64,000 bases of DNA from Streptomyces pseudovenezuelae (GTDB lineage: Bacteria > Actinomycetota > Actinomycetes > Streptomycetales > Streptomycetaceae), in assembly GCF_001513955.1 (NCBI RefSeq), contig NZ_KQ948145.1, positions 276,212 through 340,211 on the forward strand, given 5' to 3'. The notes below the pieces were generated by a model that saw nothing but the letters and a program-made list of their open reading frames with translations, ran no database searches and was not told the DNA's origin. Each line of letters opens with the position of its first letter. Positions within the stretch are counted from its first letter, which is position 1. A program made the translations under genes and the position numbers. Below are positions 7,182 to 16,052 of the stretch, piece after piece.

Positions 7182-9881
7182 CTGACTACGACCTTCCGCG
7201 ATCTCGGGATTCTGACCGAGACGGCCGAGGCCCTCGAAGCCGTCGGCATCATCAACCCCTTCCCCATCCAGGAGATGACGCTCCCGGTGGCCCTCTCGGG
7301 CTCCGACGTCATCGGCCAGGCCAAGACCGGCACCGGCAAGACGCTGGGCTTCGGCCTCCCGCTCCTTGAGCGCGTCACCGTCCCCGCCGACGTCGAGGCC
7401 GGCCGCGCCGTGCCCGAGGCGCTGACCGACGCCCCGCAGGCGCTCGTCGTCGTCCCCACGCGCGAGCTGTGCACCCAGGTCACCAACGACCTGCAGACCG
7501 CGGGCAAGGTACGCAACGTCCGCGTTCTCGCGATCTACGGCGGCCGCGCCTACGAGCCCCAGGTCGAGGCCCTCAAGAAGGGCGTCGACGTCGTCGTCGG
7601 CACCCCGGGCCGGCTCCTGGACCTCGCGGGCCAGAAGAAGCTCAACCTCGGCCACATCAAGGCGCTCGTCCTCGACGAGGCCGACGAGATGCTCGATCTG
7701 GGCTTCCTGCCCGACGTCGAGAAGATCATCAACATGCTGCCGGTCCGCCGCCAGACGATGCTGTTCTCGGCGACCATGCCGGGCGCCGTCATCAGCCTCG
7801 CGCGCCGCTACATGTCGCAGCCCACGCACATCAACGCCACGTCGCCCGACGACGCGGGCCGCACGGTCGCGAACACCAAGCAGCACGTGTACCGGGCGCA
7901 CAACATGGACAAGCCCGAGATGGTCGCGCGCATCCTGCAGGCCGACGGCCGGGGGCTGGTCATGGTCTTCTGCCGCACCAAGCGCACCGCGGCAGACCTG
8001 GCCGATCAGCTCCAGCAGCGCGGCTTCGCCGCCGGCGCGGTCCACGGCGACCTGGGCCAGGGCGCCCGCGAACAGGCGCTGCGCGCCTTCCGCAACGGCA
8101 AGGTGGACGTCCTCGTCTGCACCGACGTCGCCGCCCGCGGTATCGACGTCGAGGGCGTCACGCACGTCATCAACTACCAGTCCCCCGAAGAGGAGAAGAC
8201 GTACCTGCACCGCATCGGCCGTACCGGTCGCGCGGGTGCCAAGGGCATCGCCATCACCCTCGTCGACTGGGACGACATCCCGCGCTGGCAGCTGATCAAC
8301 AAGGCGCTGGAGCTCAACTTCAACGATCCGCCGGAGACGTACTCCACCTCCCCGCACTTCTACGAGGAGCTGGGGATCCCGGCGGGCACCAAGGGTGTCC
8401 TGCCGCGGGCCGAGCGCACCCGCGCCGGGCTCGACGCGGAGGAGCTCGAGGACCTGGGCGAGCCGGGCGGACGCGGTGCACGCGGCCGCGGCGACCGCGA
8501 CCGAGGTGACCGTGACCGGGGTCGCGGACGGGGTGGCCGGGACGAGTCCCGCTCCGCCGACCGCGAGCGCTCGGACCGTACGCCCCGCCGTCGCCGCCGT
8601 ACCCGTGGCGGAACCCCGCTGGACGCGAACGCCCCCGCCGAGGCGGTCGCCCCGTCGGAGACCACCGCGGTCGAGGACGCCACCGCCACCCGCACCCCGC
8701 GCCGCCGTCGCCGCACCCGCGGCGCAGCGTCCGACGCGGCGCCGGCCGCGGTGACCACGGCAGCGCCGGCGGTCGAGCCGACCGTGTCCGAGCCCGCGGA
8801 GTCGGCCGTCACGACGGCGGAGGGCCCGTCCCTCGGCGCCGAGACCCCGGCCAAGCCGCGCCGCCGCCGGACCCGCAAGTCCGCGGAGACGCCGGCCGCG
8901 GTGGAGACGGTCGTCGAGACCGCCCCGGTCGTGGAGGCCGCCCCGGTCGCCGAGACCGCACCGGTGGAGGCGGCCCCGGCCACCAAGCCGCGCCGCACCC
9001 GCAAGACGGCTGCGGCGGCCCCCGCCGAGGCCGCCGTGGACACGGCCGAGGCCACCGAGACCAAGCCGCGCCGGACGCGGAAGGCCCCGGTCACCGCTCC
9101 CGCCGCCGAAGCGGCCGAGGCGGCAGTGGACACCGCGGAAGGCACGGTCACCAAGCCGCGCCGCACCCGCAAGACCACGACCGCGACCGAGGCGACGGAG
9201 GCGGTCGCCGAGACCGCTGACGCCGTGGCGACCAAGCCGCGCCGCACCCGCAAGACCGCGACCGCCGCCACGACCGCCGCCGAGACCGCGGTGGACACGG
9301 CCGAGGCCACCGAGGCCAAGCCGCGCCGCACCCGCAAGGCGGCTGCCGCGGCCCCCGCCGCCGAAGCCGCCCAGACGGCGGTGGACACGGCCGAGGCCAC
9401 GGAAGCCAAGCCGCGCCGCCGCACCCGCAAGGCCGCCGAGCCCGCGGTGACCGCCGAGATCCCGGTGCAGGCGGCTCCGGAGCCGGAGACCGCCGAGGTG
9501 GCCAAGCCCCGGCGGACCCGCAAGGCGGCGACCACCGCGAAGACGGCCGAGGCGGCGGTAGCCGCAGTGGACACCGCGGAAGGCACGGTCACCAAGCCGC
9601 GCCGCACCCGCAAGACCACGGTCGCCCCGGCGGAGGCCGTGGCCGACGCCACGGAGACCGCGGAGGTCAAGCCGCGCCGCACCCGCAAGACGGCGGCCGC
9701 GCCGGCTGCCGAGGCCGCCACGGACACGGCGGAGGCCAAGCCCCGTCGGCGTACCACCCGCAAGGCCGCCGAGCCCGCGGTGACCGCCGAGATCCCGGCC
9801 CAGGCGGACCAGGAGCCGAAGGCCGCCGCCCCGCGCCGACGGACCCGCAAGACGGCCGCCGCGGAGCCCGCGGACAGCTGA
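7182..9881 (+). CDS. DEAD-box RNA helicase with a long basic repeat tail, CTG start
   Basis: 899 aa read from CTG 7182. In-frame stops at 7098 and 7131 exclude earlier starts. No ATG, GTG or TTG precedes the ATG at 7275, which would delete the Q-motif (GIINPFPIQEMT). Motifs: AKTGTGKT (47-54), PTREL (92-96), TPGRLLDL, DEAD (165-168), SAT (196-198), ARGID and HRIGRTGR (343-350). The core ends near residue 420, followed by an RGG-like RGRGDRDRGD stretch. The last 450 residues are Ala/Glu-rich with about 14 basic KPRRTRK boxes. Likely an RhlE/CsdA-type helicase for ribosome assembly or RNA turnover at low temperature. It ends at a strong terminator. Confidence 0.92.
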   Translation: MTTTFRDLGILTETAEALEAVGIINPFPIQEMTLPVALSGSDVIGQAKTGTGKTLGFGLPLLERVTVPADVEAGRAVPEALTDAPQALVVVPTRELCTQVTNDLQTAGKVRNVRVLAIYGGRAYEPQVEALKKGVDVVVGTPGRLLDLAGQKKLNLGHIKALVLDEADEMLDLGFLPDVEKIINMLPVRRQTMLFSATMPGAVISLARRYMSQPTHINATSPDDAGRTVANTKQHVYRAHNMDKPEMVARILQADGRGLVMVFCRTKRTAADLADQLQQRGFAAGAVHGDLGQGAREQALRAFRNGKVDVLVCTDVAARGIDVEGVTHVINYQSPEEEKTYLHRIGRTGRAGAKGIAITLVDWDDIPRWQLINKALELNFNDPPETYSTSPHFYEELGIPAGTKGVLPRAERTRAGLDAEELEDLGEPGGRGARGRGDRDRGDRDRGRGRGGRDESRSADRERSDRTPRRRRRTRGGTPLDANAPAEAVAPSETTAVEDATATRTPRRRRRTRGAASDAAPAAVTTAAPAVEPTVSEPAESAVTTAEGPSLGAETPAKPRRRRTRKSAETPAAVETVVETAPVVEAAPVAETAPVEAAPATKPRRTRKTAAAAPAEAAVDTAEATETKPRRTRKAPVTAPAAEAAEAAVDTAEGTVTKPRRTRKTTTATEATEAVAETADAVATKPRRTRKTATAATTAAETAVDTAEATEAKPRRTRKAAAAAPAAEAAQTAVDTAEATEAKPRRRTRKAAEPAVTAEIPVQAAPEPETAEVAKPRRTRKAATTAKTAEAAVAAVDTAEGTVTKPRRTRKTTVAPAEAVADATETAEVKPRRTRKTAAAPAAEAATDTAEAKPRRRTTRKAAEPAVTAEIPAQADQEPKAAAPRRRTRKTAAAEPADS
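8640..9860 (+). repeat. Imperfect repeats encoding KPRRTRK boxes in the helicase tail
   Basis: A unit of about 60-75 bp encodes an Ala/Glu/Thr-rich spacer such as AAVDTAEATEA followed by KPRRTRK or KPRRRTRK. About 14 copies are spaced irregularly. The alternating acidic-hydrophobic and basic blocks suggest a disordered nucleic-acid-binding tail. Some segments, for example the VDTAEGTVTKPRRTRK region near 9130 and 9570, are nearly identical at the DNA level and could recombine. Confidence 0.8.
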
Positions 9882-9888
9882 TCCGACA

Positions 9889-9929
9889 CCGACGGCCCGG
9901 TCCCTTCACCGAAGGGGCCGGGCCGTCGG
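9889..9929 (+). terminator. Intrinsic terminator after the helicase gene
   Basis: A 16-bp stem with one G-U pair (9889-9904 with 9914-9929), 8 bp after the stop codon. There is no long T-run, as usual in Streptomyces. Confidence 0.8.
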
Positions 9930-10075
9930 CGTATCCGGAACCAGCCCTTGGCAGCGGGCGCCGACGACACCCACCCACAACTGCGCGACGAGCCACGACG
10001 ATCCCGCAGCCGTCCCGTCCCCGGGGGCACCCCGCACGGCACCCCCTACGACGCCGCCCCGCCACCCCCGCCGGA

Positions 10076-10081
10076 TACCCT
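10076..10081 (+). promoter_or_regulatory. Candidate -10 of a leaderless promoter
   Basis: TACCCT lies 6 nt before the GTG start at 10088, with no ribosome-binding site. Confidence 0.45.
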
Positions 10082-10087
10082 CACCCG

Positions 10088-10957
10088 GTGAGCACCCGAG
10101 CCGTCTTCACCCCGCCGCCCGGCGCCCGCGCCTACCCCCTGCGCACCGCACGCGGTGAGTTCGCGGTGGTGGAATCGGCCGTGGCCCCCGGTGTCGCGCC
10201 CCGGGGCACCGCGCTGCTGCTGCCCGGCTTCACGGGGAGCAAGGAGGACTTCACGCTGCTCCACGAGCCGCTCACCGCGCGCGGTTACCGGGTCGTGGCC
10301 GTGGACGGGCGGGGGCAGTTCGAGTCGGACGGGCCACAGAGCGACGAATCCGCTTACGCACGGGCCGAGTTGGCGCGTGACGTGCTCGCCCAGGCCGCCG
10401 CTCTCGGCACCCGGGTGCACCTGGTCGGGCATTCGCTGGGCGGCCAGATCGCACGCGCCGCCGTCCTGCTCGACCACTCGCCCTTCCTCTCCTTCACGCT
10501 CGTCTCCTCCGGCCCCGCGCAGATCTCCGACTCCCAGCAGCAGCGTGTGAAACTGCTGCGGGACGCGCTCGGTGTGATGACGATGGCCGAGGTGTGGGAC
10601 GCGATCCTGGCCATGGGCCCGCCCGAGGAGGTCGGCGGCCCCGCCAAGGGCATCGGGGACGTCGTACAGCTGCGCCGCCGCTGGCTCGGCAACAAGCCCG
10701 CCCAACTCCTCGCGACGGGCCGCCAGTTGTGCACGGAGCCGGACCTGGTCGGCGAACTGGCCGCCGTCCCGCTGCCGTTCCACGTCCTGTCCGGCTCACA
10801 GGACGACACCTGGCCGGTTCAGCTCCTGGACGACATGGCCGTACGACTGCGCGCGCGCCGCACGGTGATCCCCGGAGCCGACCACTCCCCCAACGCCGAC
10901 GAGCCCCTGCCCACGGCCCACGCCCTGGCCGGCTTCTGGGACGCGCTCGACCGGTAG
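10088..10957 (+). CDS. Alpha/beta hydrolase
   Basis: 289 aa starting at GTG 10088. Nucleophile elbow GHSLGG (near residues 117-122), an earlier LLPGFTGSKED oxyanion region, and a late GADHSPN His complete the fold. LSGSQDDTWPV carries the acid. No substrate can be assigned; it is similar in size to esterases and C-C hydrolases. It converges on the NYN gene with 4 bp between stops, and no terminator hairpin separates them. Confidence 0.88.
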   Translation: MSTRAVFTPPPGARAYPLRTARGEFAVVESAVAPGVAPRGTALLLPGFTGSKEDFTLLHEPLTARGYRVVAVDGRGQFESDGPQSDESAYARAELARDVLAQAAALGTRVHLVGHSLGGQIARAAVLLDHSPFLSFTLVSSGPAQISDSQQQRVKLLRDALGVMTMAEVWDAILAMGPPEEVGGPAKGIGDVVQLRRRWLGNKPAQLLATGRQLCTEPDLVGELAAVPLPFHVLSGSQDDTWPVQLLDDMAVRLRARRTVIPGADHSPNADEPLPTAHALAGFWDALDR

Positions 10958-10961
10958 GCGG

Positions 10962-11855
10962 TCAGTACTGTCCCTGCAGGTGCTCCCAGAACCCGTCCCG
11001 CAGCGCCCGCCGCAGGTCCGCCTGTCCCCGCAGGGAGTACTGGAGCAGCCCCTCCGCCTCCACCAGCAGGTCCTGGTCCACCGAGCCCGGCAGATAGGGG
11101 TGCCCGGGCAGGAGCTCCTGCAGCGCCGCCCGCCCCCGCTCCCCGAGCCACTTCGCGGCGATCCGCGCGCCCACGAACCGGACGTCCTCGCGGGTGGGCC
11201 GGGTGGCCGACGCCTCGTAGGGGACGGCGGCCCGCCGTGAGACGTAGGGCTTGAAGAAGTCGAGGTCGAGGGTGCGCTGACTGTCGACCTCCCACAGAAG
11301 CGGTTCCGCCTGGTTGCGGCCCTCCGGTGCCTCGATGCCCCACAGGTGGACGCGGGCGCCGTACCCCTGGGCCGCCTCGACGGCCGAGACCAGGTCCTCG
11401 TCCCCGCCCAGGAGTGCCGCGTCGCTGATCGCGCGGTGCCGGGCCAGGGACTCCAGGTCGGAGCGGATCAGCGAGTCGACGCCCTTCTGCTGGTTGTTGG
11501 CGTTGAGGTTGCCCAACCGGACCTTCACGTCCGGGAGTTCGGCGATGGTCTGCTGCTCCGCCGTGTGGATACGGCGTCTCGCTCCGTCGTACCAGTAGAC
11601 CCTCAGCAGTCTGCTGTCCGCGAAGATGGTCCGCGCCCGGTCGATGAGGGCCTCGATCAGGCCCTCGGCGTCGAGGTCGAAGGCGCGACGGTCCTCGGTG
11701 CCGGCGACGAGACGTCCCGCGGCCGCGTAGAGGTATCCCGCGTCGACGAAGATCGCGTGCGTCGAGGGCGTCTTCGCCACCTCGGCGAGCATGCGCGTGA
11801 GCAGCTCGTTGGTGCGGTCGATGCGGGCGCTCAGGGACGCCGGGTCGTCGTTCAT
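10962..11855 (-). CDS. NYN-domain (PIN-like) nuclease family protein
   Basis: 297 aa. I chose the ATG at 11855 because GGGAG lies at good distance; ATG 11864 is possible. The NYN/PIN-like core shows conserved acidic residues: FVDAGYLYAAAGR, then YWYDGA, then a KGVDSLIRSDLE segment, and GGDEDLVSAVEAAQGYG. These match metal-binding Asp positions of the family, which includes RNases acting on RNA or tRNA. A C-terminal extension of about 120 residues follows. The actual substrate is unknown. Confidence 0.85.
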   Translation of the reverse strand: MNDDPASLSARIDRTNELLTRMLAEVAKTPSTHAIFVDAGYLYAAAGRLVAGTEDRRAFDLDAEGLIEALIDRARTIFADSRLLRVYWYDGARRRIHTAEQQTIAELPDVKVRLGNLNANNQQKGVDSLIRSDLESLARHRAISDAALLGGDEDLVSAVEAAQGYGARVHLWGIEAPEGRNQAEPLLWEVDSQRTLDLDFFKPYVSRRAAVPYEASATRPTREDVRFVGARIAAKWLGERGRAALQELLPGHPYLPGSVDQDLLVEAEGLLQYSLRGQADLRRALRDGFWEHLQGQY

Positions 11856-12049
11856 CGACTCCATTCTCCCGGCGGTCACGCTGCGAACACAACCGGTCCC
11901 AAGGAGTCCCAGAAGACTCGCTTACCGGTCAGTAGTTAGCTGTTCGAAAAATTTCTTTAGCGTAGGGAATGTTTGTAACACGCACCCCGTTGACTACCTG
12001 TGTACGCAGTAATTCTCCGCAGGAGGATGACCAGACGAAGGGAGAAGCC
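11856..12049. promoter_or_regulatory. Low-GC divergent promoter region
   Basis: Between the NYN gene (minus) and the 50-aa gene (plus). The 11920-12020 part is unusually AT-rich. TTGACT (11990-11995) is followed by TAATTC (12010-12015) with only 14 bp between, so it is a weak promoter candidate. A GGGAGAAG ribosome-binding site precedes the ATG at 12050. Confidence 0.4.
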
Positions 12050-12202
12050 ATGCGCTTCGAAATCATGCGACTCGACGACGTCGACGGCACGCCCGTGGAC
12101 AGCACTGTCGTGGACGCCGCCTCCGTCAACCGGATCGTTCAGCAGGCCGCCGCCATAGGACAGCGCCTCTGGATCCGTCCGGCCGACACTTCGGCCTCGT
12201 AA
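12050..12202 (+). CDS. Conserved 50-aa protein
   Basis: 50 aa starting MRFEIMRLDDVDG, with a strong GAAGGGAGAAG site 4-6 nt before the ATG. It is predicted to form two beta strands and a helix (VNRIVQQAAAIGQRLWI). Single-copy proteins of this type occur across Streptomyces; I know no function. It is monocistronic with its own AT-rich promoter and a perfect terminator, which suggests a strongly expressed small protein. Confidence 0.72.
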   Translation: MRFEIMRLDDVDGTPVDSTVVDAASVNRIVQQAAAIGQRLWIRPADTSAS

Positions 12203-12229
12203 CAGACGCGGATCACCGCAGAAGCTTCA

Positions 12230-12265
12230 GAGCCCCCGCCCGGCATCGACGCCGGGCGGGGGCTC
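12230..12265 (+). terminator. Bidirectional intrinsic terminator
   Basis: A 15-bp perfect stem (12230-12244 with 12251-12265) and a 6-nt loop, between two convergent genes. Confidence 0.88.
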
Positions 12266-12286
12266 TGCGCATGTCCCGCGGTCCGC

Positions 12287-12892
12287 TCAGCTCGCCCGGA
12301 TCACCTGGGTGATCCCGTTGATGATCTGCTGCACGGCGATCGCGGAGAGCATCATGCCCGCGAGCCGGGTCACCAGCACGACCCCGCCGTCCTTGATGAC
12401 CCTGATGATCAGCAGGGAGTACCGCATCACCAGCCACAGCACGACATGGATGGCGAGGATCGCCGCCCACACCGAGACCTGGGTGGCGACGCTGTGGGCC
12501 TTCTGCACGGCGAGGATGACGGAGACGATCGCACCCGGCCCCGCCAGCAACGGCATGCCCAGGGGTACGAGCGCCACGTTGACGTCCTTGGTCTGCTTCG
12601 GCTCGTCGGTCTTGCCGGTGAGCAGGTCGAGCGCGATCAGCAGGAGCAGCAGCCCGCCCGCGATCATCAGCGCGGGCACGGAGACATGCAGGTAGTCCAG
12701 GATCTGGTGGCCCAGGACCCCGAAGACGGCGATGACACCGCCCGCCACGCAGACGGCCTGGAAGGCCATCCGCTTCTGCACCTTGCCGGGCCGGCCGGCG
12801 GTCAGCGCGAGGAAGATCGGGGTGATCCCGGGGGGATCCATGATGACGAACAGGGTGAGGAAGAGCGAGCCGAAGACGGCGACGTCGAACAT
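12287..12892 (-). CDS. MarC-family integral membrane protein
   Basis: 201 aa, six predicted membrane helices. MDPPGITPIFLALT near the N-terminus and GPGAIVSVI in the middle are signature stretches of MarC (UPF0056). MarC was once linked to multiple antibiotic resistance, but its substrate is unsettled. It lies upstream of a convergent terminator and downstream of the PHP gene on the same strand, about 100 bp away. Confidence 0.88.
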   Translation of the reverse strand: MFDVAVFGSLFLTLFVIMDPPGITPIFLALTAGRPGKVQKRMAFQAVCVAGGVIAVFGVLGHQILDYLHVSVPALMIAGGLLLLLIALDLLTGKTDEPKQTKDVNVALVPLGMPLLAGPGAIVSVILAVQKAHSVATQVSVWAAILAIHVVLWLVMRYSLLIIRVIKDGGVVLVTRLAGMMLSAIAVQQIINGITQVIRAS

Positions 12893-12988
12893 GACGGAAC
12901 TGGCCTTACAGAATGGGGTGGAACACGGAGCCGGGCAGGGGCACAGGCACGGCCTGCGACGCCGGGTGATGGAGGGCGGGGTCGGGCC

Positions 12989-13846
12989 TCAGATTCCGCC
13001 GGTACCGGGGACGGGGAACGCGCCCGTCGCCCGTCGCGTGATCTCGCCGTAGACCTCGGGGTCCGTCGTGTACTCGCCGAGGGCGACCGTCTTGCGGCTG
13101 CCGTGGTAGTCGCTGGAGCCGGTGACGAGCAGTCCCAGGTCGGCGGCGAGCCCGCGCAGCCGTACGCGGGTGTCCGCGTCGTGGTCCATGTGGTCGACCT
13201 CGATGCCGTCGAGGCCGGCGGCCGCCATCTCGGCGATCGCGGACTCCGGGACGGTGCGGCCTCGCTTGCTGGCGCCGGGATGGGCGAAGACGGTGACCCC
13301 GCCCGCGCCCTTGACGAGCCTGATCGCCTCGAAGGGGTCGGTCTCGTGCTTCTCCACGTAGGCCCGGCCGCCGTCGGCCAGCCAGTCACCCGTGAAGGCG
13401 TCGTCCACGCTCGCCACGACCCCGAGCTCGACGAGCGCGGTGGCCACGTGCGGCCGTCCGACCGAGCCGTCTCCGGCGATCCGCGCCACCTGCTCCCAGG
13501 TGACCGGCACACCCAGCTCCTGGAGCCTGGCCACCATCCCGCGCGCCCGCGGCACCCGGTCGTCCCGCACGAGCTCCCGCTCGGCGAGCAGCTCCGGCTC
13601 CTCGGGGTCGAACAGGTAGGCCAGCATGTGCAGGGAGACCCCGTCGATCCGGCAGGACAGCTCGGCCCCGGTGACGAGGGTCAGCCCGGCGGGCAGCGCG
13701 GCCATGGCCTCGCCGTACCCGCGGGTCGTGTCGTGATCGGTGAGGGCGACGACGTCCAGCCCGGCAGCGGCGGCGTTACGCACCAGCTCGGCGGGCGTGT
13801 CGGTGCCGTCGGACGCGGTGGAGTGGCAGTGCAGATCGACACGCAC
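12989..13846 (-). CDS. PHP-domain phosphoesterase
   Basis: 285 aa. I chose GTG 13846 (MRVDLHCHSTASDG) because GGAG lies 8 nt upstream and the motif DLHCHS normally sits at the very N-terminus. The metal ligands are in order: HCH (6-8), TDHD, GAELSC, FAHPG and SSDYHGSRK. This set is typical of 3',5'-nucleoside bisphosphate phosphatase/RNase AM (YciV/TrpH) proteins. The substrate in this organism is inferred. Confidence 0.88.
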   Translation of the reverse strand: MRVDLHCHSTASDGTDTPAELVRNAAAAGLDVVALTDHDTTRGYGEAMAALPAGLTLVTGAELSCRIDGVSLHMLAYLFDPEEPELLAERELVRDDRVPRARGMVARLQELGVPVTWEQVARIAGDGSVGRPHVATALVELGVVASVDDAFTGDWLADGGRAYVEKHETDPFEAIRLVKGAGGVTVFAHPGASKRGRTVPESAIAEMAAAGLDGIEVDHMDHDADTRVRLRGLAADLGLLVTGSSDYHGSRKTVALGEYTTDPEVYGEITRRATGAFPVPGTGGI

Positions 13847-13972
13847 GACACGGACTCCAGACGCTGACGGAACAGATACGGAACAGGGGAGGACGCTCAA
13901 GGATAACCGGATTTTCCGACTCCCCTGTCACACCCGCAGCGGGGGTACAACCCCTACAGTCAGGCCCTGCAG

Positions 13973-14614
13973 TCAGGGCTTCAGCAGGCGCGGCGACAAC
14001 GCCCCGCAGGGCACCAGTTCCACTTCGGCCCCGGCGTCCCGCAGATCCGTCAGCACCAGTTCGTCGTACATCAGCAACCCGGACTGCTCGGGCCACACCA
14101 CGGCCCAGAGCCACAGCCCCAGCGCCTCCCCCGCGAACACCGCCCGGTCCTCCGGCGCCCCGGAGACATGCCACAGCGGAGTCGGCCGGCCGGCGGCGAG
14201 CACCTTCGCCTGCGGCGGCTTCTCCACGCTCATGTACGGCCCCGGATCCGGCCCGTCGATCCCCGCGTAGCGCGCCCCGAGCCCGACACCGAGCTCCTCG
14301 GCCACGAGGATCAGCTCGCCGACCCCGCCGAGCGGCCCGGGCCCCGTGCACGCCACGGCGGTGGCGCGACCACCGCTGCGGTCGTCACCGGCGCAGACCA
14401 CTCCCGTGAACAGCCAGCCCACCGGCAGCGGCCACGGCATCCAGACCGGCACCTGCGTGCGGTGCACCACGACATCGAGGGCCTCGACGCTGGGCGGGAT
14501 CGCGGGCTGCAGCGGATGCACCGTCCCGTGCACGTCGCACTGCCAGGAATCGGCGAAGAGTCCGGGAGCCCTGACCCGGCCACCACACTTCGGGCAACTG
14601 GGTTCGCCCCTCAT
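13973..14614 (-). CDS. DUF6758 family protein with an N-terminal zinc ribbon
   Basis: 213 aa. Starts MRGEPSCPKCGGRVRAPG; CPKC (7-10) with a later WQCDVH would make a zinc-ribbon-like knuckle. The rest is a globular domain with no catalytic motif that I recognise. The protein is common in Streptomyces next to PHP/MarC genes. Function unknown. Confidence 0.78.
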   Translation of the reverse strand: MRGEPSCPKCGGRVRAPGLFADSWQCDVHGTVHPLQPAIPPSVEALDVVVHRTQVPVWMPWPLPVGWLFTGVVCAGDDRSGGRATAVACTGPGPLGGVGELILVAEELGVGLGARYAGIDGPDPGPYMSVEKPPQAKVLAAGRPTPLWHVSGAPEDRAVFAGEALGLWLWAVVWPEQSGLLMYDELVLTDLRDAGAEVELVPCGALSPRLLKP

Positions 14615-14724
14615 AGGGCCCCACGGTCCTACCCTCGCTCCGCCACGTCAAGGACGATCACCCGTCCGGACCGAACGGGTTCGCCCCGGCTTCACCAGGC
14701 AGAACTAGATGTAGCTTGCATTTA

Positions 14725-14752
14725 TTAGCCGCCCTAACTTACTATGTGCATA
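14725..14752 (+). promoter_or_regulatory. AT-rich promoter with candidate operator half-sites
   Basis: The region before the MFS gene is low in GC. TTAG-N5-CTAA (14725-14737) and TATGTGCATA (14743-14752) are short palindromes where a repressor could bind. No regulator gene is adjacent, so the partner is unknown. Confidence 0.35.
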
Positions 14753-14787
14753 TACCAACTATCTCCGTGACGAGTGGAGGAACGACC

Positions 14788-16011
14788 ATGGACCCCTTCG
14801 ATGCGGGAGCCGGCGGCATCCTGCGCCAGCCGAAGGCCGTGTGGGCGACGGCGGGCGCATCCGTCGTCGCCTTCATGGGCATCGGACTCGTGGACCCGAT
14901 CCTGCCGTCGATCGCGAAGGGCCTGGACGCCACGGCGAGCCAGGTCTCCCTCCTGTTCACCTCGTACTTCCTGATCACCGCGATCGCGATGCTGGTCACC
15001 GGCTTCGTCTCCAGCCGCATCGGCGGCAAGAAGACCCTCCTGCTCGGCCTCGCCCTCGTCGTGGTCTTCGCGGGGCTCGCGGGCACCTCGGGCTCGGTCC
15101 AGGAACTGGTCGGCTTCCGGGCCGGCTGGGGCCTGGGCAATGCCCTGTTCGTCTCCACGGCCCTCGCCGTCATCGTCGGCGCGGCGGCCGGCGGCAGCGC
15201 GGCGGCGATCCTGCTGTACGAGTCCGCTCTCGGCCTCGGCATGGCGTGCGGCCCGCTGCTCGGCGCCCTGCTCGGCGACGCCAGCTGGCGCTACCCGTTC
15301 TTCGGTACGGCCTTCCTGATGGCGATCGGCTTCCTGTGCATCACGGTGTTCCTGAAGGAGCAGCCGAAGCCGGCCCGCAAGACATCGCTGCTCGACCCGA
15401 TCAAGGCACTCGGCCACGGCGGGCTCGCCTCGGCCGCGATCTCGTCCTTCTTCTACAACTACACGTTCTTCACCGTGCTGGCCTTCACCCCGTTCGTGCT
15501 GGACATGACCCCGTACAAGTCGGGTGCCGTGTTCTTCGCCTGGGGTGTGCTGCTCGCCGTCTTCTCGGTGTTCGCCGCGCCGCGTCTGCAGGAGCGGTTC
15601 GGCTCGCTGAAGGTGCTCGGCGGTTCGCTGGTCCTGCTCGCGCTGGACGTGCTCGTCCTCGGCTACGGCAACCACACCGCGGCCATCGTCTGCACGATCC
15701 TGTCGGGTGCCTTCATCGGCGTGAACAACACGGTCTACACGGAGCTGGCGCTCGGCGTGTCGGACGCCCCGCGGCCCGTGGCGAGCGCGGGATACAACTT
15801 CGTGCGCTGGTTCGCGGCCGCCGCGGCGCCGTTCTTCGCGCCGAAGATCGAGGAGTGGAGCAACATCCACATCCCGTTCGTGGTGGCGGCGGTGACCGCG
15901 GCGCTGGGCGCGCTCGTGGTCGTCGTACGGCGCAAGGCGCTCACGCACGAGGCACAGGAGCTGGAGCCGAGGCACGCGACCGAGGACAGCGTGGCCGTCT
16001 TCGCCAACTGA
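14788..16011 (+). CDS. MFS transporter (drug exporter type)
   Basis: 407 aa from ATG 14788 (MDPFDAGAGG) after GTGGAGGAACG. Twelve predicted helices. Helix 1 ends with GLVDPILPSIA and the loop 2-3 signature is SSRIGGKKTLLLGLA, as in the major facilitator superfamily. Upstream in-frame starts are in the AT-rich promoter and are not used. Substrate unknown; proteins of this type usually export small toxic compounds under control of a MarR or TetR regulator. Confidence 0.88.
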   Translation: MDPFDAGAGGILRQPKAVWATAGASVVAFMGIGLVDPILPSIAKGLDATASQVSLLFTSYFLITAIAMLVTGFVSSRIGGKKTLLLGLALVVVFAGLAGTSGSVQELVGFRAGWGLGNALFVSTALAVIVGAAAGGSAAAILLYESALGLGMACGPLLGALLGDASWRYPFFGTAFLMAIGFLCITVFLKEQPKPARKTSLLDPIKALGHGGLASAAISSFFYNYTFFTVLAFTPFVLDMTPYKSGAVFFAWGVLLAVFSVFAAPRLQERFGSLKVLGGSLVLLALDVLVLGYGNHTAAIVCTILSGAFIGVNNTVYTELALGVSDAPRPVASAGYNFVRWFAAAAAPFFAPKIEEWSNIHIPFVVAAVTAALGALVVVVRRKALTHEAQELEPRHATEDSVAVFAN

Positions 16012-16052
16012 CGCCTTCCGGCCACCACTTGGTGACCTTGCTCACGCGAGGC

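Noticed and set aside
8640-9860. CRISPR-like pattern from repeats in the helicase tail
   Set aside because: The repeats are irregular, in frame, and spacers encode related Ala/Glu-rich residues. No leader and no cas gene are present.
8360-10042. 560-codon minus-strand frame opposite the helicase tail
   Set aside because: It mirrors the repetitive KPRRTRK region and shows only VLRVRRGL-type repeats. It has no domain and no ribosome-binding site; the plus-strand helicase explains the region.
14716-14787. An N-terminal extension of the MFS protein from 14716
   Set aside because: The first 24 codons are in the AT-rich promoter; the ATG at 14788 has a ribosome-binding site and the normal MFS length.
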